This document shows positions 40,501 to 45,500 of a stretch of DNA of 64,000 nucleotides, piece after piece. Every line of letters starts with the position of its first letter. Position 1 is the first letter of the stretch. Position numbers and translations under genes: made by a program. The DNA is from Dolomedes plantarius. Taxonomy: Eukaryota > Arthropoda > Arachnida > Araneae > Dolomedidae. The stretch is taken from NCBI GenBank assembly GCA_907164885.2, contig OU015490.1, positions 224,621,054-224,685,053 on the forward strand, in the 5' to 3' direction. The notes under the pieces were generated by a model, which saw only the letters and a list, made by a program, of their open reading frames with translations, did no database searches and had not been told where the DNA came from.

Positions 40501-42339
40501 TTAGCAATAAGTAATAAGCAAATTTTGAGAGTGAGATCTCATTTAAAGACCGTGGATTATCTTAGTTAAGCAATTATGTTAATAAATTATTACTATTATT
40601 ACCTAATTTAGCTTACAAAGCTGTTTATCACTGAGTTTTTGCCAAATAATATCAGGAAATTTCGCATTTATTCGCATGTATTTCGTAAATATGAAAATTG
40701 CGTATCCCTAGTTATATTGTTAATTTTTATTCTGGAATCAAAGTGCTAATATAATTTTCTTTTTTTTATACATATATCATGACCCAAACAGCACTAATAT
40801 ATTTTTTAAAGCAAATGCAAAATGTTCATCACAGTAGGAGTGTGTGGATTTGTAGTTCAAATTATTGATGAAATTTGAAAACTATGAACAAAAACTTTAG
40901 TTTATAAATCTTGTTTTTGAAATAACCAGTAACTGTTATGAAATAATGATATGTATCTTTTCCTCCTTTTAATTGAGAGGATCTCTACAAATCACTCTGC
41001 ACCCTGACCACTTTATGTATGCATGTGTTTAATTAGGATTATTAACCCTTTCCTTATGGGGTGGGATAGCATGTATCTCAATATTACAGGCCCAAGAATG
41101 AATATGAATATATATATATATATATATATAAACCCTTAATGGCCATTCTTACATAGGGGGTATGAAATTTCCCATTCTGAAGAGGGAATCGCAAAAATAG
41201 GCCCTGTAAGCTAAAGGTAAAGGGGTTGAGAAAATAATGAAAATTGAAAACCCTCAAGTGGTGAATAATAATAAGGAAAATTGGAGGAAAGTTTCGATTA
41301 AGTTTAGAGCAAGAAAGGTTTATACTGATCAGGACCTACTGCTGAAAACGAAGTCCAAACAACTACATACCCCATGCTAATTGTGAATTTGATTCCTTCA
41401 ACTAGTTCATTTGTGCTTTCAACTAGCACCATTGCCATTTAACCATCATCCTACTGGCAATTTTTTAACTAAATATAAATTTGTTTGTAAGGATTATAAA
41501 AAAATTGTGGAATACTTTTTTTTTCGGTTATTCCACATTAGGAATGTTGAATATTTTGAGATGGACATTTGTGCAGTCCTGTACAAAAATGCACACAGGA
41601 CAGCTGAATCATGGGACAATCAATTAAATATCATTACCACAATATACTTTGTTTTAAAAATATATGAAAAACTTATGAAAATTAAAAGAAAAACTGACTT
41701 AATAATTAAAATATTCAAAAGTATCGACATCAAATAGTCACAATTTGATGATTAGGTTTCATGATTTTTGTAGTTTGTTACAGTCCACATTTTCAGGAGA
41801 TAATTGTTTGTCTATTTGACTATATTTACTGTTATTGCAGACCTATGGATCTATCACTCCTAAAGAAGAATGTTGACAATGGTGTAGTTAAAACTACTGA
41901 TGAAGTACACAGAGATATGCTGCTTATGTTTCAAAATGCAGTTATGTACAACAGCTCTGACCATGATGTTCATCATATGGCTGTTGAGATGCAAAGAGAT
42001 GTTATTCAACAGATTCAGGTATGTATTTTTATTGCTTTTGTTACGTCCTCTGGCTCATTACCTATCTATCTAGAACTTTTAATTTTTGCAATGGATGTAA
42101 AATATCGTTTTTATAGGCTTTCTTAACTACACAATTTAATGATAAAGATGAAAGCATTGAACCAACTTCATCCTTGAGAGGTGCCAGAAGTACCAAATCG
42201 CAGAAAATGTATGCAAGGTAAGCATACTAGAATTCATTTATGATGTATATTTTTCATTTTGTAAATGCGTTGATTTTAATAATTTTATAATTTCATGTCT
42301 AGTGCTTCAAAAAAAGAAGAGAACCATGAGAAAGAATGA
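232..42339 (+). CDS. BRD8: BRD8, bromodomain-containing protein 8 (C-terminal 1156 residues, 20 exons; 5' part outside window)
   Basis: BRD8 is a nuclear subunit of the TIP60/NuA4 histone acetyltransferase complex and reads acetyl-lysine through its bromodomain. Twenty exons, all bounded by AG and GT, join in a consistent phase to 3471 coding bases ending in TGA at 42337-42339. The visible protein starts with Ser/Thr/Pro-rich repeats containing SPLLTSLL, then APTLSKLL (close to a motif known in vertebrate BRD8), a Lys-rich middle with an AT-hook-like stretch, and acidic segments. The single bromodomain lies at about visible residues 1011-1122; its ZA-loop part reads [20 protein letters not shown] and its acetyl-lysine pocket reads FQNAVMYN. 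Vertebrate BRD8 has long isoforms with a second bromodomain; here the frame stops 12 codons into the last exon, like a single-bromodomain form. The N-terminal SANT-like region lies left of the window. The introns are filled with transposons. Confidence 0.93.
849..1025 (+). CDS. BRD8: BRD8 exon, second SPLLTSLL repeat
   Basis: 59 codons, phase 0 in and out. Starts VESSSQSS and contains [11 protein letters not shown], ending SHSKE before GTATTA. An AG at 841-842 could serve as an alternative acceptor seven bases upstream, but only the AG at 847-848 keeps phase and gives the VES start shared with the previous exon. Confidence 0.85.
1026..4214. other. BRD8 intron, left of the copia element
   Basis: AT-rich intron. 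The only structure I see is a pair of diverged direct repeats (about 2400-2470 and 3142-3212) sharing CAGCTTTC.ATAAAGTA and GCCTTCATCACATTTC, probably remnants of an old element. No coding signal. Confidence 0.5.
4220..4455 (-). repeat. 3' LTR of the copia element
   Basis: 236 bp, begins TGTTGAG and ends ACAACA on the - strand. Shares the CACTATACGTAGCAGTATTC block with the 5' LTR. Confidence 0.9.
4833..7622 (-). pseudogene. copia pol remnant (protease, integrase, RT, RNase H)
   Basis: Broken polyprotein. Protease: [11 protein letters not shown] near 7575. Integrase: WHNRLCHLN and a CxxC zinc site near 7170-7070, then HTDLCGPV with the catalytic Asp and LRTDNSLEF near 6790. Integrase C-terminal part: [20 protein letters not shown] near 6420. 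[10 protein letters not shown] near 5765 and [11 protein letters not shown] near 5500, with an intact YVDD box. RNase [19 protein letters not shown] near 5035. Stops and shifts separate the blocks. Confidence 0.9.
8021..8362 (-). pseudogene. copia gag fragment
   Basis: Open frame starting [20 protein letters not shown], the usual start of copia-type Gag (a W-containing LTGENYxxW motif). It ends early by a frame break. A zinc-knuckle trace ([13 protein letters not shown] on the - strand near 7740) follows in another frame. Confidence 0.85.
8443..8681 (-). repeat. 5' LTR of the copia element
   Basis: 239 bp, TG...CA ends. About 90% similar to the other LTR by eye, with an indel around the TA microsatellite and another near 8565-8595. 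Confidence 0.9.
8687..9835. other. BRD8 intron, right of the copia element
   Basis: AT-rich, no coding or repeat signal beyond short local repeats (GAATTGACTAACTGATTTTC-like units near 9000-9060). Confidence 0.4.
9836..10036 (+). CDS. BRD8: BRD8 exon, third SPLL repeat
   Basis: 67 codons, phase 0 in and out. Starts [10 protein letters not shown], contains a short helical [12 protein letters not shown] stretch, then [11 protein letters not shown], and ends QSKE before GTGAGT. The preceding intron is 8.8 kb long because a copia element sits in it. Confidence 0.87.
10037..11655. other. BRD8 intron with degenerate minisatellite
   Basis: Between about 10620 and 10775 the motif TTTTTATAATGTTGTG recurs about five times with drift at 30-40 bp spacing. 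A pyrimidine-rich stretch is at 10960-11005 and an (AAATA)n-like stretch at 11330-11370. Nothing else recognised. Confidence 0.45.
11656..11851 (+). CDS. BRD8: BRD8 exon, Ser/Ala-rich
   Basis: 196 bases, phase 0 in and phase 1 out. Acceptor TTCTAG, donor GTATTC. Encodes a low-complexity Ser/Pro/Ala/Gln linker with no domain. Confidence 0.85.
11852..12980. other. BRD8 intron with G, C and A homopolymers
   Basis: Holds G runs at 11933-11946, a C run with an A run at about 12024-12066, and a (TA)n tract at 12907-12926. The rest is unique AT-rich DNA. Confidence 0.45.
12981..13490 (+). CDS. BRD8: BRD8 exon with APTLSKLL motif
   Basis: 510 bases, phase 1 to phase 1, the longest exon. It opens with [11 protein letters not shown], matching the conserved APTLSRLLE segment of vertebrate BRD8 as I recall it. 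A Pro/Ser/Thr-rich linker follows, then the acidic, helical stretch [14 protein letters not shown]. Confidence 0.9.
13491..14270. other. BRD8 intron, nothing recognised
   Basis: AT-rich intron without coding or clear repeat signal. Confidence 0.4.
14271..14563 (+). CDS. BRD8: BRD8 exon, acidic region
   Basis: 293 bases, phase 1 in and 0 out. Encodes [20 protein letters not shown] followed by Asp/Glu-rich sequence ending DADDEEK. It occupies the place of the acidic EELDFETVGDI-type region of vertebrate BRD8. Confidence 0.88.
14564..16153. other. BRD8 intron, nothing clear
   Basis: About 15640-15840 resembles 28120-28340 and 29535-29610 through shared AGTCCTTAAGAA and TTAAAAAGTACTTA-like motifs, perhaps an old dispersed repeat. 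No coding signal. Confidence 0.3.
16154..16381 (+). CDS. BRD8: BRD8 exon, Lys-rich
   Basis: 76 codons, phase 0 in and out. Starts [18 protein letters not shown]; it contains basic clusters ([13 protein letters not shown]) that could act as nuclear localisation signals, then an Ala/Glu helical tail. Confidence 0.88.
16689..17999 (-). mobile_element. mariner (DD34D) element, full length, inactivated
   Basis: 1311 bp flanked by TA on both sides (16687-16688 and 18000-18001). The terminal inverted repeats start CACAGTGCGTCAAATAAGTT and match for about 28 bp. It carries one transposase gene on the - strand. Length and TA target are standard for mariner. Confidence 0.95.
16767..17803 (-). pseudogene. 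mariner transposase pseudogene
   Basis: Starts [16 protein letters not shown] at 17803. A TGA stop replaces a codon after CLSR (near 17700) and a shift near 17470 breaks the frame at [12 protein letters not shown]. Intact motifs: the helix-turn-helix EDDQRSGRP linker region, then VTGDATW, HDNAPSH and [16 protein letters not shown]. Thirty-four residues separate the last two catalytic Asp residues, which defines DD34D mariner. The sequence between is otherwise well preserved, so the copy is fairly young. Subfamily is not certain (irritans-like by feel). Confidence 0.93.
18003..18232 (-). pseudogene. piggyBac transposase C-terminal fragment
   Basis: About 77 codons with a Cys-rich zinc-binding pattern CxxCC...C..C..CLC...C. 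It resembles the C-terminal domain of PGBD-type transposases, preceded by the RLTERHF motif that usually leads into it. The DDD catalytic core is absent. Confidence 0.82.
18790..18834. repeat. (TA)n(TG)n microsatellite left of LTR element
   Basis: A TA tract passing into a TG tract, directly abutting the left LTR-like repeat. The same pattern recurs right of the element at 21311-21352. Confidence 0.9.
18835..19131. repeat. left direct repeat (LTR-like)
   Basis: About 90% identical by eye to 21006-21310; shares blocks such as GTCCAGCGTCTCCCGCAAAG and AGACAAGAAGGACGGGTTA. Confidence 0.85.
21006..21310. repeat. right direct repeat (LTR-like)
   Basis: Partner of 18835-19131, with an 8-bp extra AATAATAA-type insertion near 21060. 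Followed at once by a (TA)n(TG)n tract. Confidence 0.85.
21863..22001 (+). CDS. BRD8: BRD8 exon, Lys-rich, AT-hook start
   Basis: 139 bases, phase 0 in and 1 out. Encodes EKSPTKL, then AKKPRL, and ends KRPGRK. The donor GTTATT is weak, so this exon could be inefficiently spliced. Together with the next exon it makes an AT-hook-like [13 protein letters not shown]. Confidence 0.84.
22002..22362. other. BRD8 intron with a short GC palindrome
   Basis: Near 22238 TACCCATAGCGTGGGTA can form a hairpin; it may be an end of an old transposon. Nothing else seen. Confidence 0.35.
22363..22770. mobile_element. MITE with TA ends (TACCGTAAAAG family)
   Basis: 408 bp. Left end TACCGTAAAAGCTTTAGTAT; right end, reverse-complemented, TACCATAAAATCTTGACTTA. 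Both continue into TATAATAC. Three internal copies of GCGTATTATA-like sequence lie near the right end. TA is duplicated on both sides. Confidence 0.7.
23023..23210 (+). CDS. BRD8: BRD8 exon
   Basis: 188 bases, phase 1 in and 0 out. Starts [11 protein letters not shown], then an acidic section, then a conserved-looking stretch [20 protein letters not shown] before donor GTAATA. Confidence 0.87.
23487..23580. repeat. duplicated segment, copy 1
   Basis: GTTTGACTGTATTCATAAAT through AGTAATCCAGTTTGATGTGT recurs at 24651-24741 with few changes. Copy 1 includes the last bases of the pogo-like element end but not its body. Confidence 0.8.
24020..24661. mobile_element. pogo-like TIR element
   Basis: 642 bp between TA dinucleotides. 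Left end CAGTCAAACCTGTTTTTGTG; right end reverse-complemented CAGTCAAACCCGGTTTTGTG. No transposase is left. Confidence 0.8.
24651..24741. repeat. duplicated segment, copy 2
   Basis: Second copy of the 23487-23580 segment, here attached to the intact right end of the pogo-like element. Confidence 0.8.
24826..24931 (+). CDS. BRD8: BRD8 exon, Ser/Thr-rich
   Basis: 106 bases, phase 0 in and 1 out. Two overlapping AGs exist at the acceptor; only a start at 24826 keeps the frame. Encodes [19 protein letters not shown] and a basic tail. The donor GTTAAT is weak. Confidence 0.82.
25235..25291. repeat. (TA)n microsatellite
   Basis: About 28 TA units. Confidence 0.9.
25614..25954 (+). mobile_element. 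Helentron-associated-like (HINE/DINE-1-like) repeat, copy 1
   Basis: Starts TAACATAGGATTA, has a central (TA)n microsatellite, then TAATCCTATGTTA (the reverse complement of the start), then a hairpin (GTAGTTTC...GAGACTAC) and the tail CTGAAATTTT. Sub-terminal inverted repeats, an internal microsatellite and a 3' stem-loop are the known layout of Helentron-associated elements such as Drosophila DINE-1. The class assignment is inference. Confidence 0.65.
26451..27265 (+). repeat. three tandem SINE-related units of 271 bp
   Basis: Units start at 26451, 26722 and 26993. Units 1 and 2 are almost identical; unit 3 is more diverged. Each contains TAGGCCGGATATGGGATCCT-like sequence and ends GTTCACCTATATGGTGCCTC. 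That end block also forms the 3' part of the tRNA-derived SINEs at 37384 and 53438, so the units are body parts of that SINE without its tRNA head. Confidence 0.85.
27512..27651 (+). CDS. BRD8: BRD8 exon, acidic to Lys-rich
   Basis: 140 bases, phase 1 in and 0 out, acceptor TTCTAG. Encodes [20 protein letters not shown], then a charged helical [14 protein letters not shown] segment. Confidence 0.88.
27900..28075. mobile_element. pogo-like MITE 1
   Basis: 176 bp with TA on both sides. Left end CAGTCGATTCAGGTTAATCG; right end reverse-complemented CAGTAGAATCCAGTTAATTG. Closely related to 52975-53127. Confidence 0.85.
28498..28560. repeat. (TA)n microsatellite
   Basis: About 31 TA units, directly left of a pogo-like MITE. 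Confidence 0.9.
28565..28737. mobile_element. pogo-like MITE 2
   Basis: 173 bp. Left end CAGTGGAATCTCGATCGATC; right end reverse-complemented CAGTGGAATCTCAATCTATC. Confidence 0.85.
28738..29761. other. BRD8 intron, nothing recognised
   Basis: AT-rich; no domain or repeat identified. Confidence 0.4.
29762..29879 (+). CDS. BRD8: BRD8 exon, Lys-rich
   Basis: 118 bases, phase 0 in and 1 out, acceptor CTATAG, donor GTATGT. Encodes [15 protein letters not shown] and a basic Lys/Gln segment ending DIPKK. Confidence 0.86.
30148..30266 (+). CDS. BRD8: BRD8 exon, acidic
   Basis: 119 bases, phase 1 in and 0 out. Encodes [20 protein letters not shown] and a Thr/Glu/Asp tail. The intron after it holds a Helitron composite. 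Confidence 0.85.
30775..31143 (-). pseudogene. Helitron Rep/helicase C-terminal fragment
   Basis: 122 open codons. [20 protein letters not shown] and [11 protein letters not shown] are the last motifs of the PIF1-like SF1 helicase found in Helitron transposases (INKSQGQTL and YVALSRV types). The Rep nuclease and front helicase motifs are missing. It ends about 70 bp inside the Helitron 3' terminus, as in autonomous elements. Confidence 0.88.
31868..31962 (-). repeat. tRNA-like SINE head
   Basis: On the - strand a box-A-like TGGCTCAGTGG and a box-B-like GGTTCGAAACC are 30-35 bp apart and the ends can pair as an acceptor stem (ACGGTGG with CCGCCGT). The T arm and anticodon arm do not fold well, so this is a tRNA-derived element and not a gene. 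Confidence 0.55.
32870..33771. other. BRD8 intron, nothing recognised
   Basis: AT-rich with a C10 run near 33320; no coding signal. Confidence 0.4.
33772..33951. mobile_element. MITE with 30-bp TIRs (GGCCTGTTCACATAGG)
   Basis: 180 bp. Left end GGGCCTGTTCACATAGGAGT; right end reverse-complemented GGTCCTGTTCACATAGGAGT, and both continue CTG.TAG. Superfamily unclear; no clean target duplication seen. Confidence 0.75.
34210..34460 (+). CDS. BRD8: BRD8 exon, acidic
   Basis: 251 bases, phase 0 in and 2 out. Asp/Glu/Ser-rich with a Met-containing section [15 protein letters not shown] and a [14 protein letters not shown] segment that resembles the acidic lead-in to the bromodomain in vertebrate BRD8. 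Confidence 0.88.
35165..35450 (+). repeat. tandem duplication, 141-bp period
   Basis: Two copies starting TTTTGAATCATATACA at 35165 and 35306, differing at scattered bases. Confidence 0.85.
35512..35613 (+). CDS. BRD8: BRD8 exon before the bromodomain
   Basis: 102 bases, phase 2 to phase 2. Encodes [18 protein letters not shown] and a Ser/Thr/Lys tail. The donor GTAAGAA and about 200 bp after it are tandemly duplicated. Confidence 0.87.
35614..36016 (+). repeat. tandem duplication, 201-bp period, starting at the exon donor
   Basis: Copy 1 starts exactly at the splice donor GTAAGAA of the BRD8 exon ending 35613; copy 2 starts at 35815 with GTAAGAAA. Copies differ at about 20 positions. Both include the left end of the element at 35877. 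Confidence 0.85.
35877..36413. mobile_element. TIR element with TA ends (CTGAAGTGCCAG)
   Basis: 537 bp between TA dinucleotides. Left end CTGAAGTGCCAGAATAACTG; right end reverse-complemented CTGAGGTGCCAGAAAAACTA. Possibly Tc1/mariner-type; no transposase recognised inside. Confidence 0.75.
36414..37251. other. BRD8 intron with two G runs
   Basis: G14 near 36808-36821 and a G-rich stretch near 36870-36886. Otherwise AT-rich. Confidence 0.4.
37252..37329 (+). CDS. BRD8: BRD8 exon, start of bromodomain
   Basis: 78 bases, phase 2 to phase 2. Encodes [20 protein letters not shown], the first helix (alpha Z) of the bromodomain. Confidence 0.93.
37384..37678 (+). mobile_element. tRNA-derived SINE, full length
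   Basis: Head GGGTAGCGTTGTGGTTACAG (box-A-like) and CTCAGATCAAATAC (box-B-like), then a body with CAGATGTTGCACCTGACGG, and a tail GCATCAGAGG...CTCACCTGAATAGTGCCCCC. The tail is shared with 26451-27265 and 53438-53837. Confidence 0.75.
38796..39462 (+). mobile_element. non-autonomous hAT element
   Basis: 667 bp with ends CAGACCTGCCAAC and, reverse-complemented, CAGCCCTGCCAACC. The flanking 8-mers TATAAATA and TATATAGA fit a mutated 8-bp target duplication. It carries the last part of a hAT transposase. Confidence 0.82.
38880..39148 (+). pseudogene. hAT transposase dimerisation domain fragment
   Basis: Encodes [20 protein letters not shown], then [17 protein letters not shown]. This is the C-terminal hATC dimerisation motif (SNAxxERxFS ... 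RxxMxxETLExLLxxK). The catalytic and BED parts are missing. Confidence 0.88.
39973..40041 (+). CDS. BRD8: BRD8 exon, bromodomain ZA loop
   Basis: 69 bases, phase 2 to phase 2. Encodes [20 protein letters not shown], nearly the same as the vertebrate BRD8 ZA loop. Confidence 0.94.
40042..41041. other. BRD8 intron, nothing recognised
   Basis: AT-rich, no coding or repeat signal identified. Confidence 0.4.
41042..41220. mobile_element. TTAA MITE copy 1
   Basis: Left end TTAACCCTTTCCTTATGGGG; right end AGCTAAAGG with a decayed TTAA. A (TA)n tract lies at its centre. Same family as 55360-56009. TTAA ends suggest piggyBac mobilisation. Confidence 0.75.
41841..42018 (+). CDS. BRD8: BRD8 exon, bromodomain core
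   Basis: 178 bases, phase 2 in and 0 out. Encodes [11 protein letters not shown], then [20 protein letters not shown] and the start of helix C. It contains the acetyl-lysine-contacting Asn of the MYN motif. Confidence 0.95.
42117..42217 (+). CDS. BRD8: BRD8 exon after the bromodomain
   Basis: 101 bases, phase 0 in and 2 out. Finishes helix C ([10 protein letters not shown]) and encodes [11 protein letters not shown], comparable to the KSLRGRDSTRK of vertebrate BRD8. Confidence 0.92.
42303..42339 (+). CDS. BRD8: BRD8 last coding exon with stop
   Basis: 37 bases: [11 protein letters not shown] and then TGA. The protein ends shortly after one bromodomain. Confidence 0.9.
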
Positions 42340-42547
42340 TTCTACTTATATATTTTTGAACATTTCACTGCATCTGTGATCGTTGAATTGAAAGCTGAAA
42401 TTCTCCAAGTCCAGACATATTTTTCTGTTTTTTACCGCAGTGTTTCTACAGTGATGTGCATTTAATACATTCACTACTACTAACAGGAAACAAATTTTAG
42501 CATAGTGTGAACAGATTAATTTTTCTTTTATATATTCCTTTTACATT

Positions 42548-42553
42548 AATAAA
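42548..42553 (+). promoter_or_regulatory. BRD8: BRD8 polyadenylation signal AATAAA
   Basis: AATAAA about 210 bp after the BRD8 stop, followed by T-rich sequence. A second AATAAA lies near 42647. The choice is unproven, but both imply a short BRD8 3' UTR. Confidence 0.55.
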
Positions 42554-45500
42554 ATGTACATAGACTGGCACTCATTTTTTTTTATTATTTATACATTGGA
42601 TTGTATATAAAAACTACAAGTGCAAATGTATGGTTCTTTTGATGTTAATAAATTCATTTGTATATTATTTGAGAGCTGTTAGAAATAAGTGAGAGCATCT
42701 AACATTCTAGCAAATTTTATTGCAAAATCAATAATATTTGTTAAAAATTAAACAATGCACATCAATATGGCAAGATAATTTCCTGAATTATTATATACAC
42801 ATCAGGAATGATCAACATTCTTAGAGGCAGATACAGTATCATGTACACCTTTTTATACAAGCTACATAAAGAGAAACTGCACTTCAGATTGAATCCAGCA
42901 ATCACACTTACACACATGAATTCATATGTATATAAATATATATGTATTTATATATTATTTTTAAACATTGATGCATATCTAACAGGTACCAAACAACAAA
43001 CTGAAAGCCAAAAACAAAAAACCTATCTTTCAATCAATTTGATCTGAAATTAAAGTAATATACACTGATATTATATACACTGACAGTGAAACTTAAAACA
43101 GGTAGAAATAAGGGGAAATGTGGTGTATGAGATAACTGCCTGTGTGTATATTGCTGTACAAAATCGAAACAAAAGTTTATGGCACTAAATGAAAACAAAT
43201 TGTGCAAGTAAGGTAATGAGTGAGCAGAATTAATCATAAACAAAACAATTTTAACAAGAACTATAAACTTAATAATAAAAGAAAAAGCAAACGATTACAG
43301 AAGTTGATGTGCATTGTCATTTAAAGAAAAGTCATTTAATTATAAAACAAATTCTATACAAAAACAGATTATGAATTTTATATACGTTGATGCATATTAA
43401 CTTACTGACATACTTTTTTCATGCCTTATTAATACTTCACACTTAGCTGATTCAGGAGGAGGAAACAATGCATTTTGGTTAACATATGTAAAATGAAATA
43501 TGAAATGTACAAAAGTCACTCAAAATACTTTACTCACTTTTTTTTTTAAACTATTCTCTTTAAAAAAGTCTTTTCTTTAAAGACTAAACTTGAATTCCAT
43601 TCTAGTAAACAAGTTCATTATGTTGAATCATGCAAATTTTTGGCAATTTTTTCTCGTTAAACTATCGAGAGCCCCTAGAGCGATGAAAAATTGGTTTGTA
43701 TGGAAGTGTCTATTTCAACATCTGAAGAAGGATGAGGTAAGAATTTAGAAGCATTTATGTAAAAAAGTATAAAACTTTGTAATTATGTTTTTTTTGTTTG
43801 TTTATTCACAATCTTACAAAAATTAAAACAGTGCACTAACAAAGTTGTGTGTACTAAAGAAATTCTATGGTGTAAGCTATAACTCAAAGATTGAGACTGT
43901 TTATTTTGAATTTTAAATAAGACTTTTTAAAATTTTAAAAATCAGGCTTTATTTTGAAAGAACATTCTTTCAATGATAAGTTAAATTGATACAGACTACT
44001 GTATGAAATTTATGACCATAAAAAACAAAAATGTTTTCTCAAAGTCAGTTAACTAAAATTTTTTTTTTTTAATTTCAAACCATGTTAAGCAATTGCTCAC
44101 ACTGTGTGATTACTGATAATGCACAAAATTAATCAGTATAACTTTCAAATTTAGTAACTTATCTATTATTATGGACAGAGAAAAATAAAAATACAAATCC
44201 TTATTTTAAAAAATCATATTTTCAATTCCTAATATGATTTTTTTTTTCTCCAGAACATAGCAATATTTTTATGTTCTGAAATAATTTTTCATGTCATTGT
44301 CATCAACCTAAACATATTTTTAGAATTAACTTCCTAGCTAAGCAACACATGGCAAGAATAATACACCAATATTAAATTGTAAACAAGAATAGTTAAGTCA
44401 TGTTTTCGTATAAAAAGTACAAATCTAATGAGCATGGGAATGGATGGGGGAAAAAATTCATCAAGAAGCATACTGCTTTAGAAAATCATTTCAAAATAAT
44501 TTGGTAGAAACAGGCATTGGTATTTCTTAAAAAAATATTATATAAAAAGTACAACTACTCACAGATTAGTACACTTAGCTAACTTCACTAACACAAGAAA
44601 AAATGTTGAAGGAAAGTATTTGAGTGACTACTGTATAGGTATTAGAAAAAGGATGTGGAGTCAAAAACCTTCTGAAAAAGAGACAAGTAACCTTTAGAGT
44701 ATGAAATGCATAATTCGTATTAAGCTTCTAGATCTAGAGGAAACATTGAGCTCCAATATATAATCACAGTGTTGACATATCTATGTACACAGGAGAAAAA
44801 TTCTGGTGAGTTTGAAGCTACAGCATTCCTGAGAAGTAGCATGACAATAATAAGGCCACTTACACTGGAAAACAAATAAAACATTTCTCATTTGGATTAA
44901 GCTGTATGCAGAGCAATGCACCAATACTAGAATATTACAGTAACATTTAAATTTAGGTAATATATAAATTATGTACTTGATGTACCTTCAAGTCTTTCTA
45001 CATACACAAGTGATAGTGTATAGTTGAATATCGAAGCTTCCCAATCAATTTTTTTTAAACACATGATGTGAACTGTTTCACAAATGCCACTTAATGTCGT
45101 CATTTATTTAAACTAACAGCTGCTTAATGAGTACATTCAATTTAGAAAACTGAAATAACCTATTAGAGAGAGAGAGCAATTTTTTTTTAAACAATCAAGT
45201 CTAAAGATTTTTTTTTTGTTTTAATAAATTACATTTTAACATTACAGAGAAGATCTAAGCTTCTATGATTCATTTTGTAAAGAAACAGCGATGATGCTAC
45301 TTTCTGAAAGCTAAAATCAAGGACTTGTTTAAATGAAATAATAAAGCATTATTACAGTTTTGTGGTGAAACTATTATTAGCCATTTTCTGTTGTATTCAC
45401 AGTTTGTAGTAGTATCAGTCACAGTACTGATTTTTATCACCAAAAGTATTTGAAAGCTGTAAATATCAGTCAATACTAATTTAATATTTGCTAAGGGTAG